Shown piece after piece: positions 46,640-55,925 of a stretch of 64,000 bases of DNA (position 1 is the first letter of the stretch; each line of letters opens with the position of its first letter). Source of the stretch: Leptospira bandrabouensis (lineage in GTDB: Bacteria > Spirochaetota > Leptospiria > Leptospirales > Leptospiraceae); NCBI RefSeq assembly GCF_004770905.1, contig NZ_RQHT01000014.1, positions 434,001 through 498,000 on the forward strand. Direction: 5' to 3'. The position numbers and the translations under genes were made by a program. The notes under the pieces are model-generated. The model was not told the DNA's origin, ran no database searches, and worked only from the letters and a program-made list of their open reading frames with translations.

Positions 46640-46720
46640 TTTGATGATGTACAAACTTTTAATAAGGCATTGAATGCGACTCAAATCCGTCAAATTTATA
46701 CCACAGGATACGCATATTAG
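46640..46720 (+). pseudogene. C-terminal remnant of a LamG/concanavalin-like domain protein
   Basis: The frame reads FDDVQTFNKALNATQIRQIY, then TTGYAY and a stop. This is the usual C-terminal signature of LamG-like domains (IDDVRIYNRALS-type followed by a helix and Y-x-x-G). There is a stop codon 9 bases upstream in the same frame and no start or ribosome site, so only the tail of a former gene is left. A few residues in another frame further left (46560-46630) may be more of it. Confidence 0.6.
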
Positions 46721-46833
46721 GTGGTGATTTTAATCCATCCATCCGTATAAAATACATCTCCTTTTTTTCCTTTGAAATGGGATTTATTTAAGTTTTAGAT
46801 TGTCATTGTTATCCTATCGTTTAACGTGAGCAG

Positions 46834-47625
46834 ATGCAGAATGTAATCTGTGCTCTACGGGGTGCTGTATTGTTCATCGGGAAATTGCCGTATTTTGCGT
46901 TTCATTCTACCGTAACCTCTGCTGCGGTGGTGGGTCTCGATACCGAAATCAAAAAACGGGTCAAAGGAAACAAAGAATGGATGAGCTCTCGTTGTTTTGT
47001 TTTTGATGGAACTTTGAACCACGAGACATTCCTTAACGGATCTGTCGGAATTTTGTTTGCAGATCCAGAAAGTGAAATTGGAGAAATTCTCAAAAAGGAA
47101 GCAGGACCTACTGGGCTCTCCCCCAATCCTATTTGGACTCCGGAATTGATTGCAACTTGTTATGAAATTCAAACAGCCAATCCGGAAAAATATTCTGAAA
47201 TTCTTAATCGTTCGTTTCCGTTTAACCGATTAGAACCTGCCCAAAAAATAGAAGACAATGAACACATAATCTATGTTTTACGAAAACTTATCAAAAATCC
47301 AAAAGAATCCCTCAAGATAGAAGAACTTGCTTTAGAAATTGGAATGCCAGCATCTTGGCTCCAACACGAGTTTAAAAATGCACTTGGTTTCCCCCTTAGC
47401 ACTTTTCACAAGTGGTTTCAAATCAAAAATGCAGTGATCGCAATCAAAGAAGGAAGGAGTTTCACTGACGCAGCACTTAATGCTGGTTTTTACGACCAAA
47501 CAGAATTCACCAATGAATTTCGAGATATTTTTGGTATACCTCCTTCCGTAGTGTTTCAAAAAGGAGAATCAATTCGTTGGTACATTCAACATGAAGAAAT
47601 CGAAAAAATCCTAAATGCTCAATAA
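46834..47625 (+). CDS. AraC-family transcriptional regulator
   Basis: 263-aa protein. The C-terminal 100 residues form the two helix-turn-helix units of AraC proteins: SLKIEELALEIGMPASWLQH, then SFTDAALNAGFYDQTEFTNE and FRDIFGIPPS. The N-terminal 150 residues are an uncharacterised effector-like part without a clear cupin pattern. It overlaps the next gene by 11 bases, so it probably controls its own operon with that membrane protein. Confidence 0.85.
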   Translation: MQNVICALRGAVLFIGKLPYFAFHSTVTSAAVVGLDTEIKKRVKGNKEWMSSRCFVFDGTLNHETFLNGSVGILFADPESEIGEILKKEAGPTGLSPNPIWTPELIATCYEIQTANPEKYSEILNRSFPFNRLEPAQKIEDNEHIIYVLRKLIKNPKESLKIEELALEIGMPASWLQHEFKNALGFPLSTFHKWFQIKNAVIAIKEGRSFTDAALNAGFYDQTEFTNEFRDIFGIPPSVVFQKGESIRWYIQHEEIEKILNAQ

Positions 47626-48052
47626 CCATCATCTGGCCTTCACTTCTTCGTTCTTACTGTTATCCATCGCCGCCATCCATGTCTATTGGGGTTTTGGGGG
47701 ACTTTGGCCTGGCAAAACAAAACAAGAGTTAATTGATTTAGTTTTCGGAAAAGGAAACAAGTTTCCATCACCTTTCATTTGTTTGTTAGTTGCAGTCTTT
47801 CTATTTTTTTTCTCTATATTACCCATTGTCTGGATATTGAAGGAAGAACTTAGCTTAGATGACAAAAAGATTTTTGCATTAAGAATTCTTTTAACAATGG
47901 TATCTATGATTTTTTTCTTAAGAGGAATTTTTGGTTATTTTTCTTTTATCACCAAACAGTGGAAACCAATATTTATTTATTACACAAAACGAATTTACAA
48001 TCCCCTATGTTTAATCATTGGACTTTTTCTACTATTGCAAATTTTGAATTAA
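47615..48052 (+). CDS. DUF3995-like membrane protein
   Basis: 145-aa inner-membrane protein with four hydrophobic segments. The first ends in AAIHVYWGFGGLWPGKT, the conserved His/Tyr-Trp/Gly-Trp-Pro stretch of DUF3995. Function unknown. It starts 11 bases before the end of the AraC gene (coupled) and is followed by a strong palindromic terminator. Confidence 0.85.
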   Translation: MLNNHHLAFTSSFLLLSIAAIHVYWGFGGLWPGKTKQELIDLVFGKGNKFPSPFICLLVAVFLFFFSILPIVWILKEELSLDDKKIFALRILLTMVSMIFFLRGIFGYFSFITKQWKPIFIYYTKRIYNPLCLIIGLFLLLQILN

Positions 48053-48359
48053 AATTTATTTGAATAGGACGATTCTAAAATCTAAGGGCAAAATGTGCCC
48101 TTAGATTTTGGATCGATAATCAGCACAGTGTTAGATGGTGCCGATAATGGAATTCCCTACAATAAATTCATGGTTCCGATATTTAGATATAAACTAAACA
48201 AGTGCTATCTTCTTTAAAAACACTTCCCAAAAAGGCAATTTTTAGAATTTATAAATTAGAATTTGGATTAATCAAAATGAAAAAGTATAAATTTTTATGG
48301 TCAAATTATTCTTGCTATCTTATAAAATTGGTTCTAGATTGATTTTTATTTCTTAAACT
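48053..48359. other. 307-base intergenic region
   Basis: Holds the long perfect hairpin listed separately; otherwise very AT-rich with no open frame or recognised site that I would call. Confidence 0.5.
48077..48109. terminator. Perfect 14-bp terminator hairpin
   Basis: AAAATCTAAGGGCA-AAATG-TGCCCTTAGATTTT. A-run on one side and T-run on the other, so it can end transcription from either strand; here it closes the AraC-DUF3995 operon. Confidence 0.88.
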
Positions 48360-48725
48360 ATGGAACCAACAGAAAAACATAATGAAAAAATGGCTCAAAT
48401 GACTTTTGCCACAGTTTATCCACTGTATCTAAGTAAGATTGAAAAAAAAGGAAGGACCAAAAAGGAATTAGATTTAGTGATTGAATGGTTAACTTCCTTT
48501 GATGCAAACAAAATAAAAGAACTAATAGAAAAGAAAGTGACCTTCCAAACTTTCTTTGAGAAAGCTAAATTAAATAAAAATGCACATCTTATTACAGGTA
48601 TGATTTGTGGATACCGAGTGGAAGAAATACAAAACCCTTTAACCCAGAAAGTAAGATACCTGGACAAACTAGTAGATGAATTAGCAAAAGGAAAGGCGAT
48701 CGAAAAAATATTGCGAAATGCGTAA
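48360..48725 (+). CDS. DUF2200 family protein
   Basis: 121-aa soluble protein with the family's MTFATVYPLYLSKIEKKGRT opening, ELDLVIEWLTSFD, KKVTFQTFFEKAKLN and the MICGYRVEEI stretch. Small all-alpha protein of unknown function, common in bacteria. No clear ribosome site; single gene. Confidence 0.88.
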   Translation: MEPTEKHNEKMAQMTFATVYPLYLSKIEKKGRTKKELDLVIEWLTSFDANKIKELIEKKVTFQTFFEKAKLNKNAHLITGMICGYRVEEIQNPLTQKVRYLDKLVDELAKGKAIEKILRNA

Positions 48726-48818
48726 ATTAACTCCTTTAATTATATCTCTTCTTGACAATTCGAAATAAGGATGATCTCTTGATTAAGTTCTAGTATTTAA
48801 ATTCCTGTTAGGTTCCCT

Positions 48819-49424
48819 ATGGCTGGCGAAGAGACAAAAGATTTTTTTCGAAAGATCATTTTTACCAATGAAGAGATTTTAAAACTTAGAATCTTACTTT
48901 ATAGTTTAAAAATTCGTGCCTTAAATGCCCAAATTCTTTCGGCAAACTCGGGATCTTTTGCCGCCAGTTATGGTGTTGTTTCTGCAGAAATCATTCATTT
49001 TAATCACAAAATCCAAGAAGTAAATGAAAGACTTACAAAGGCCATAACCATCGTTATAAAGATGGCAAGCGAAATGCAAAAAGTTAACAAAGTTTATCAT
49101 CTTTTGCATGAAGCAGTGGAAACTTGCCAAACAAGAAAAGTAAACCCCAGCCATTATAAGAATATTGAATCGAGTTTACGTTTTCGATCCGAAGAAAAAG
49201 AAATGTTAGATTCGCAGTTGAAAAAAGAATTTAATGCCATACACAACTTAGTGAAAAGTTCAACTAAGTTATGTTTGGAAGGAAGAACCGTTTCTTTACA
49301 AACTCGTATTGAGTCAGCAACCATAGTAGAAAACCAAAAACTTTTTTTAGCAGTAGCAGAAAGTTTTGATGGAGCACTCAATATCATCGAAGCTTCCTAT
49401 CGTTATCTTGCAAAACTCTGGTAA
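48819..49424 (+). CDS. Degenerate chemoreceptor-like coiled-coil protein
   Basis: 201-aa soluble, nearly all-helical protein. Residues 28-56 (SLKIRALNAQILSANSGSFA, then ASYGVVSAEI) line up with the chemoreceptor hairpin tip ([25 protein letters not shown]). The key Arg and Glu are gone (R to N, E to S), and FAVVA has become YGVVS. There is no TM and no sensor domain. The following ODP-type di-iron gene starts 3 bases after the stop, so the two surely work together. Likely a shortened receptor or adaptor; whether it still binds CheA/CheW is unknown. Confidence 0.65.
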   Translation: MAGEETKDFFRKIIFTNEEILKLRILLYSLKIRALNAQILSANSGSFAASYGVVSAEIIHFNHKIQEVNERLTKAITIVIKMASEMQKVNKVYHLLHEAVETCQTRKVNPSHYKNIESSLRFRSEEKEMLDSQLKKEFNAIHNLVKSSTKLCLEGRTVSLQTRIESATIVENQKLFLAVAESFDGALNIIEASYRYLAKLW

Positions 49425-49427
49425 ATC

Positions 49428-50183
49428 ATGAAAAAAATTCAAACCATCTTTACAGACAAAGATCACAAATGGTCAGTGATTGCAAGAGATCCATCCAAAC
49501 CCAATTGGCTCATTGATACCAACGAATATTTAATTGAGTCAGATGGTATGGGTCTACTCACAGACCCGGGTGGTAGTGAGATTTTTCCTGAAGTATTTTC
49601 TGCTCTTGTAGAAGTATTTCCTGCATCCCAGATTCAGAATATTTTTGCATCTCACCAAGATCCGGATATTGTTTCGTCTATTTCCCTATGGCTTGAAGTC
49701 AACCCATCAATTCGTTGTTATGTGAGCTGGCTATGGACAGGATTTTTACCTCACTTTGGTGGAAATGCAGATACATTCATTCCTATGCCCGACGAAGGTA
49801 TGGAAATCATACACCAAAACATCAAACTGAGATCCATTCCTGCGCATTTTTTACATAGTGCCGGAAATTTAAATCTTTGGGACCCAAAAGCAAAAATTCT
49901 TTTCAGCGGGGATGTGGGGGCCGCCTTACTTCCTGAAGACGAAACAGATTTGGTTGTAAAAGATTTTGATAAACACATTCGATATATGGAAAAATTTCAT
50001 AAACGTTGGATGGCTTCTGAACAAGCAAAAGTAGCATGGTGTGAACGAATTTCCCATCTCAAACCAGATATGCTTTGTCCACAACATGGATCTGTGTTTC
50101 AAGGTCCCGATGTGGAACGGTTTATCAACTGGTTTTCGGAACTAAAAATTGGTATGGATGCTTTGGAGCTTCCGAAACCATAA
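49428..50183 (+). CDS. Oxygen-binding di-iron protein (ODP-type metallo-beta-lactamase fold)
   Basis: 251-aa protein with the flavodiiron-like beta-lactamase fold but no flavodoxin domain. Candidate iron ligands are His76, Asp78 and Asp80 in FASHQDPD, His143 near HFLHSAGNL, Asp162 in FSGDVGAA and His220 in LCPQHGS. Gln77 sits within the usual H-x-E/D site. The FDKHIRYMEKFHKRW helix is typical of ODP. Related proteins bind O2 reversibly and act as chemotaxis oxygen sensors in Treponema; others are MBL hydrolases. The partner gene 3 bases upstream favours sensing. Confidence 0.85.
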   Translation: MKKIQTIFTDKDHKWSVIARDPSKPNWLIDTNEYLIESDGMGLLTDPGGSEIFPEVFSALVEVFPASQIQNIFASHQDPDIVSSISLWLEVNPSIRCYVSWLWTGFLPHFGGNADTFIPMPDEGMEIIHQNIKLRSIPAHFLHSAGNLNLWDPKAKILFSGDVGAALLPEDETDLVVKDFDKHIRYMEKFHKRWMASEQAKVAWCERISHLKPDMLCPQHGSVFQGPDVERFINWFSELKIGMDALELPKP

Positions 50184-50237
50184 ATTGGGAATATGGTAAT
50201 TGACCCCTTGCCCTTTCCTTTTTTCAGATTGGAACAT

Positions 50238-51644
50238 CTATAGAAAAGTTAAATTCCACTGAACCGCACCTATATCGACTGTTCCCAAAAGAATCAGTTC
50301 CCCAGTAGTTTGGTTGATACTATATTGAATTAAATTTCCGCCGTTTGCAGCGACATATGCAAATCGTCCCGTTGGATCAATGATCATAAATCGAATGCTA
50401 CTATAAGCATAAGTAGATACATTAGAAGAATAGGAAATTTTACCACTTTTGGAATCTACTGTATAACAAGAAATTGTATCTTCATTGATATGAACTAAAT
50501 AAAGAAAACTTCCACTGGGATGAATTGCAGTACTGTTGATACTTTTACCATGAAAAACAGAATCCACGATACTCATGTTGCCCGTATTTTTATCAAAACT
50601 TAGGACTGTAACTGCAGGAAAGGATCCAACATATATATATTTGCCATTGGGGTGAGTTGATATATGACCGGATCCATCATTGGGAAAAGATTGACTTATG
50701 CTAACTTGTGATAGACTTCCATTAGCATAGTCGATTCGATATGAAGTAACCTCTGTTACAGAAGGATTCATAAAAAAAATAAAATTTCCATTTCTTGAAA
50801 TTTGAATTTGTGAATGTACAATGGAAGTGTTATAAAAATTAAGAAAGCTAAGAGTACCATCTCCGTTAATTGCAAAGGCGTGGATGGATTGAGTGCCTTC
50901 AGAAGCCAAATACAAATACCTTCCATCTGGCGTGATCACAAGGTTGCGAGGACTATTTCCAGCTGCTGCTGTGGTTGGAGAATTCTGAGTCAAAGCCCCT
51001 GTCGTTTGGTTAATTAAATGTTGCGAGATCGTGTTGCCGTAAAAATCACCAGTATACAAAAATTTACCTGATGGCTCCACTCCAATCCCAGTCGGTCCAT
51101 TTCCAGTTGAAAAAGAACCATAATGGGACAACATACCTGTGTTATGATTCATAGTGAGAAAAGCAACTGAGTCGTTTAGATCTAAACTTGTATAAACGTA
51201 ACCTGTAAAAACTGTAATATCACAATCAGCTTTTGCCCTGCCATCAGCGGTGGTAGCAGTGATGATTACCTTTCCATTGCCGATACCTTGTACAAATCCA
51301 TTGGCATCTACTGTCGCTACAGAGTTGTTGTTACTAGACCATTGAAATGATGTATCGACTTTTGATCCGAACATATAATATTTTGCTTCTAACTGTAAAC
51401 TATCCCCTTTGCGAATTCCGGCCCAAGTGTGATTTAACTCTACAGTGGATTCCGCATTTGCTAGTAAAGCCCAAAGGGCCAGTAATGATTTCGAAGAGGA
51501 ATCTTTTTCTGGAAAAAGAAGATTATGAACGATAGGATTGAGAAGACAGGCATTAAATGAAAAAAGACAAACCAAGAGGGAAAAAGCTTTCCGAAGGTCT
51601 TTGAACGTTGGAAATTTTTTTCGATTTGAACCATTTGTTTTCAT
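50238..51644 (-). CDS. Lipoprotein with Big_2-like domain and seven-bladed beta-propeller
   Basis: 468-aa surface or periplasmic lipoprotein. A long basic leader is followed by LLVCLFSFNACLLNP (lipobox around Cys). An Ig-like Big_2 domain covers about 70-145 (SFQWSSNNNSVATVDANGFV then QGIGNGKVIITAT). The rest is YncE/lactonase-type propeller repeats with TGIGVEPSGKFLYTGDF, LVITPDGRYLYLASEG, ISTHPNGKYIYVGSF and AIHPSGSFLYLVH. ATG 51644 is preferred over the TTG at 51656; neither has a good ribosome site. Function unknown; such proteins are often surface-exposed in leptospires. Confidence 0.85.
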   Translation of the reverse strand: MKTNGSNRKKFPTFKDLRKAFSLLVCLFSFNACLLNPIVHNLLFPEKDSSSKSLLALWALLANAESTVELNHTWAGIRKGDSLQLEAKYYMFGSKVDTSFQWSSNNNSVATVDANGFVQGIGNGKVIITATTADGRAKADCDITVFTGYVYTSLDLNDSVAFLTMNHNTGMLSHYGSFSTGNGPTGIGVEPSGKFLYTGDFYGNTISQHLINQTTGALTQNSPTTAAAGNSPRNLVITPDGRYLYLASEGTQSIHAFAINGDGTLSFLNFYNTSIVHSQIQISRNGNFIFFMNPSVTEVTSYRIDYANGSLSQVSISQSFPNDGSGHISTHPNGKYIYVGSFPAVTVLSFDKNTGNMSIVDSVFHGKSINSTAIHPSGSFLYLVHINEDTISCYTVDSKSGKISYSSNVSTYAYSSIRFMIIDPTGRFAYVAANGGNLIQYSINQTTGELILLGTVDIGAVQWNLTFL

Positions 51645-51735
51645 AGAAAGCAACAAACATAAGTAAAGCGGATACTAGAAATTGTCATTCCTAAAATTAA
51701 GAAGAGATGGCAAAGTGAAGGAATTTCAAAACAAT

Positions 51736-51842
51736 CCCCGCGCCAGGGATTGCAGTGGAAATCGAAGCGAAGCGGAGATTGGAACGAAAAGCCCGGTCGT
51801 GTCTTGTAAGAATCGGGATATTACAAAAAATTCGAGGCGCCC
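51736..51842 (+). repeat. Family A structured repeat, copy 3
   Basis: GCGCC/GGCGC end arms (51740-51744, 51836-51840). Core GTGGAAATC, a weaker GAAGC-rich hairpin, then GATTGGAACGAAAAGCCCGG. Same length and order as copies 1 and 2. Lies upstream of the Ca2+/H+ exchanger. Confidence 0.8.
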
Positions 51843-51944
51843 TAAGTTCCTTAAAAGATGGCAAAAGAGTGGATTTGATTGCACATTAAAGTATTTGCAA
51901 AAGTCTTGAGCCTAGGAAAGGATTTTAATAAACTAAAAAACTTT

Positions 51945-53030
51945 ATGTTAAATTCAAAAACATTCACATCGAATGATTGGCTTTCCATTTCTTCCTTTAT
52001 CGTTTTGATTTTTACCATGTTAGTACCCATAGGCGAAGGTCTTCTCATTGCATTCGCAGTGGTATTTTTAGCCGTTGGAATTTCTAGCGCCGTTCATAAC
52101 GCTGAAGTCATTGCAGAACGAGTAGGCCCTTCACTCGGAACTTTGATTTTGGCAATTTCAGTGACTGTCATTGAAGTGGCATTGATTGTTAGCTTAATGA
52201 GCAATGATACTGCCGATTCACCGCAAATCGCTAGAGATACCGTCTTTGCAGCTTTGATGATTGTAACCAATGGAATTATTGGAATCTGTATTCTGTTAGG
52301 TGGGTTAAAACATAAAGAATTGGGATTTCAATCGGTGGGAACAACTGCTTTGCTTGGAGTTTTGGCCGTACTTTCCACTCTCACATTAATTTTACCAATC
52401 TATACTACAACTACAAACAAAGGAACATATAGCGCAGGACAATTGATTTTTGTTTCTTTAGCCTCTCTTGTTTTATATGGATCACTTGTTTGGTCACAAA
52501 CTAAATCGCATAAGAATTTTTTTTCGGCAGGAGAGAATGAAACTTCTGTGGAAGAAATTACGAACAGACCTACAAAAAAAAGAGCAGTGACTAGTTTTAT
52601 ATCACTTATCTTTTCACTAGTTGCTGTTGTCGGTTTATCAAAAATTTTAAGTCCTACCATCGAAAGCACAATTTCCGCATTAGGTGCTCCGAAAGCAGTT
52701 GTTGGAATTGTAATTGCGATACTAGTCCTTGCACCGGAAACATTGGCTGCCATGAATGCTGCAAAAATCAATGAACTACAAACCAGTTTGAATTTAGCAT
52801 TAGGATCTGGAGCGGCAAGTATTGCGTTAACAATTCCTGCAGTGAGCCTTTATTCGTTGTTATTTGATAAACCGCTCACCTTAGGATTGGATACAAAAGG
52901 AATTGTGTTTCTGATGGTCACATTTTTGGCCGGAAGTTTTACCTTTGGATCAGGAAGAACCACATCACTTCATGGACTCATCCACTTAGTGATCATGGCA
53001 TCCTTTTTGGCAATTTCACTAATGCCGTAA
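51945..53030 (+). CDS. chaA: Ca2+/H+ (CaCA-family) exchanger, ChaA-like
   Basis: 361-aa inner-membrane antiporter with about 11 hydrophobic segments. The two alpha repeats carry the ion-binding signatures: GTLILAISVTVIEVALIVSL with its Glu, and VGIVIAILVLAPETLAAMNA with its Glu. An acidic loop between the halves (ENETSVEEIT) is typical. The frame reaches back to a TTG at 51879; I prefer ATG 51945, which gives a length close to E. coli ChaA. Single gene. Confidence 0.88.
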   Translation: MLNSKTFTSNDWLSISSFIVLIFTMLVPIGEGLLIAFAVVFLAVGISSAVHNAEVIAERVGPSLGTLILAISVTVIEVALIVSLMSNDTADSPQIARDTVFAALMIVTNGIIGICILLGGLKHKELGFQSVGTTALLGVLAVLSTLTLILPIYTTTTNKGTYSAGQLIFVSLASLVLYGSLVWSQTKSHKNFFSAGENETSVEEITNRPTKKRAVTSFISLIFSLVAVVGLSKILSPTIESTISALGAPKAVVGIVIAILVLAPETLAAMNAAKINELQTSLNLALGSGAASIALTIPAVSLYSLLFDKPLTLGLDTKGIVFLMVTFLAGSFTFGSGRTTSLHGLIHLVIMASFLAISLMP

Positions 53031-53083
53031 TATTTTGGCATTAGTTTTTTTAGTTCTTTGGAAACCATACCACCTAAGAATGA

Positions 53084-55822
53084 TTAAACCCTATTTTTGT
53101 AAACAGCGGAGAGAAGTTCTGAAAGTATAATTGGTTTTTTAACACAATCATTCATACCGTTTTCCAAATATTCATTCAATTGAGATTCCATACTATTCGC
53201 AGTGATCGCAATTATCGGAATATCACGATAGGAATCATTTCTTTTTCGAATGAGTTTGGTTGCCTCCAATCCATCAAGTACTGGCATTTGAATGTCCATA
53301 AGTATCATATCAAACCGGTCATTCAAATGAGCCAGTGAATCATCCAAAAGATGGATAACTTCAAGTCCATTGGATGCAACACTCACTTTAATATTTTCTT
53401 TTTGAAAAATTTTCACCATAAACTTTTGATTCAATAAATTATCGTCTGCGATCAAAATATGAAAATTTTTTCCAGAACTAACCAACATGGGGTCGATGTT
53501 ACCCAAAGTTTCTTCCTTTTGGTCAGTTTCTTGGAAAGGGATAGAAAATTGGAATGTGGATCCTTCATTTAAAACACTAAATACCTTAATTTCCCCACCC
53601 ATCAAATTGATAAGTTGTTTTGAAATATAAAGTCCTAGTCCAGAACCTTCAAATTTTTTGGTTCTAGAATCTTCCAATTGAACAAATCGATTAAATAACC
53701 TTTCGATATTTTCTTCTGAAATTCCAATCCCAGTATCTTTGACATAAAAAATTATATACTTTTTATCGTCACTTAAGTGAACATACAAACTGACAGACCC
53801 AGTAATTGTAAATTTTAAAGCATTAGCAATTAGATTAATTAATACTTGTCGAAGTCGATTCCCATCCACAAGAATGAATAAATTTGGTTCCAAACCACTT
53901 ACATTCATAGTTAAATTTAAATTCTTTTTCTTTGCATCAGCTAAAAATATGTTTGTTACATCTTTACATAACTTATTTATATTAGTAGGTCTTGGAATAA
54001 TTTCTAATTTTTTGTTTTCTAATTTTGATACATCTAATATATCATTGATGATAGTTAAAAGAGATAATACTGATTTTTCAGCGTTATCTAAGTAGTCCTT
54101 TTGTTCTGCATCAATGTTTGTTTGTTCGAGAAGAGTCAACATACCCAACACACCATTCATTGGAGTGCGGATTTCATGGCTCATATTTGCTAAAAATTCA
54201 GACTTAACCCGATTTGCTTTTTCAAGTTCGAATGTTCTTTTTTCAACTATCTCCTGAATACTTTTCTCCTTACCCATAATGATAAGAAGTAATATTCCAA
54301 GTAAACCTGTTAATAAAGAGGAGATGATTAACAAAAATTGAGATGCATTGGAAAGATTCCTCTCAAAATATTCCTTTGTTGCCACTATTTTGATATTTAG
54401 AATATGGGAACCAATGGTTAACTGATGTTCATGGTAATAATCAGAAAATATTTTCTCTTCCATGTCAGAACAATTTTTTGAAATTATTTCTTGGTGATAA
54501 GGACTGTTTACCTCTTCCATTTTGACACAGAGATGATTCTGGTCATTTCCGATGAGTGCTTTTTCTACGATTGATGAAATACGGATCACTGCAGTGGCAA
54601 ATCCATACTCACCATTAGATCGCAAAACTGGATAAAAAACTAAAAAACCAGAGTCTTTATCCTTACTTTGTACAAAACTGATTTTACCAGTCATATCAAA
54701 ACCTTGTTTTTCTTTTGCGCGAAAAAGAGCCTCCTTCCTCCTTAAGTCAGAAAGCAAATTGTATCCTATTGCATCTTTGTTTTCTAAATATGGGAAAATA
54801 TATTTAATATATACATAATCATCATATTTCGGAGAAGAAATTAGAGTTTGAGTTTTTTGTATCGAAATTCCAATCGTATCAGGATAATCGATTTTTAATT
54901 TTGCTTCTGCTTTATTACGTTCAGAATGTTTAAGCCAAGGATTCCAAGACAATGTGGTAACACTGTCAGTTTCTTCAAGAACACCTTTAGAAAACGCATC
55001 AAAATTTTTACGATTTAAATTATCTGTTAATGAAATAAACGAACCAAGTCCTTTCACAACTTTTATATTATCTAATAATCGATTCTCAATACCCGCAGAA
55101 GTGATTTGTCCATCGGATTTGATTCGATATTTTATGAATTCTTTTTCCCAATTACGAGTTAAAAAGAATATCGATAAGGTAAAAATAAAAGTACTCATTG
55201 TTGCAGAGGCAAAAATAATTAATCTTAAAAGTTTTTCTTCACCCTTGTACCATTTATAAATTAGAATCATCAGCGGAGTAAAAATGATAATTCCAATCGT
55301 ATCCCCCATCCACCAAGTGAACCATGTTTGAAAAAGGAATTCAAAGTAGATAATTTTATAATATAATAGAGATAAACTTCCAATCACGGAAGAAACCAAT
55401 GCAGTAACTGGCCCCGCAAAAACAAAAAAATGTGAAATCTCATTTGCTTGAAAAATATTCAAATTTGAATTCGAATATTTTTTTAATAGATAGGATCCGA
55501 TTACAGCTGAAGTTGCGTTTCCCAATGAAATTGTTATATTTTGTGGGTCAGAAGTTAAAAACTCTATCAAAGTTTCTAAAGTGGGGAGATGTGTTGTGTT
55601 GGTGAAGTAGGCACCAAGAAATAGTGCAAACCAAACGCGATTGCCGAATAATAATACAAAGCCAAGTCCAAAACCCGCTGGAGGCCATACGGGTGTGCTG
55701 TATCCATCTATGGAAGAAAGATTTAGACTTAGTTTTCCTGCGATGAAATAAAGTAGAAATACAGTAACCTGGAGCGAAAATTCTCGAATGTAATTTCTAA
55801 TGGATGCATTCGCAGAAAACAT
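53084..55822 (-). CDS. Hybrid histidine kinase with MASE1 and CHASE-type sensors
   Basis: 912 aa. An N-terminal MASE1-like integral membrane domain (YFIAGKLSLNLSSIDGYSTP, VWPPAGFGLGFVLLFG) with about eight TM is followed by a CHASE-like extracytoplasmic domain (about 265-430, LSWNPWLKHSERNKAE). Another TM follows, then HisKA with His549 in NMSHEIRTPMNGVLG. The ATPase boxes are NLIANALKFTITG, DTGIGISEENIERL and GSGLGLYIS. A receiver has Asp843 in MILMDIQMPVLDG. CHASE domains usually bind small molecules outside the cell. No cognate regulator adjacent. Confidence 0.93.
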   Translation of the reverse strand: MFSANASIRNYIREFSLQVTVFLLYFIAGKLSLNLSSIDGYSTPVWPPAGFGLGFVLLFGNRVWFALFLGAYFTNTTHLPTLETLIEFLTSDPQNITISLGNATSAVIGSYLLKKYSNSNLNIFQANEISHFFVFAGPVTALVSSVIGSLSLLYYKIIYFEFLFQTWFTWWMGDTIGIIIFTPLMILIYKWYKGEEKLLRLIIFASATMSTFIFTLSIFFLTRNWEKEFIKYRIKSDGQITSAGIENRLLDNIKVVKGLGSFISLTDNLNRKNFDAFSKGVLEETDSVTTLSWNPWLKHSERNKAEAKLKIDYPDTIGISIQKTQTLISSPKYDDYVYIKYIFPYLENKDAIGYNLLSDLRRKEALFRAKEKQGFDMTGKISFVQSKDKDSGFLVFYPVLRSNGEYGFATAVIRISSIVEKALIGNDQNHLCVKMEEVNSPYHQEIISKNCSDMEEKIFSDYYHEHQLTIGSHILNIKIVATKEYFERNLSNASQFLLIISSLLTGLLGILLLIIMGKEKSIQEIVEKRTFELEKANRVKSEFLANMSHEIRTPMNGVLGMLTLLEQTNIDAEQKDYLDNAEKSVLSLLTIINDILDVSKLENKKLEIIPRPTNINKLCKDVTNIFLADAKKKNLNLTMNVSGLEPNLFILVDGNRLRQVLINLIANALKFTITGSVSLYVHLSDDKKYIIFYVKDTGIGISEENIERLFNRFVQLEDSRTKKFEGSGLGLYISKQLINLMGGEIKVFSVLNEGSTFQFSIPFQETDQKEETLGNIDPMLVSSGKNFHILIADDNLLNQKFMVKIFQKENIKVSVASNGLEVIHLLDDSLAHLNDRFDMILMDIQMPVLDGLEATKLIRKRNDSYRDIPIIAITANSMESQLNEYLENGMNDCVKKPIILSELLSAVYKNRV

Positions 55823-55925
55823 ACATAAATAAAGACGAAAAAATCCCTAAAATAAAGGAAAATTGGTAACCACAATTTGAGAAAATATTTTTTTCCCAAG
55901 GAAAACAAAACCAGGACTGTGGTTC

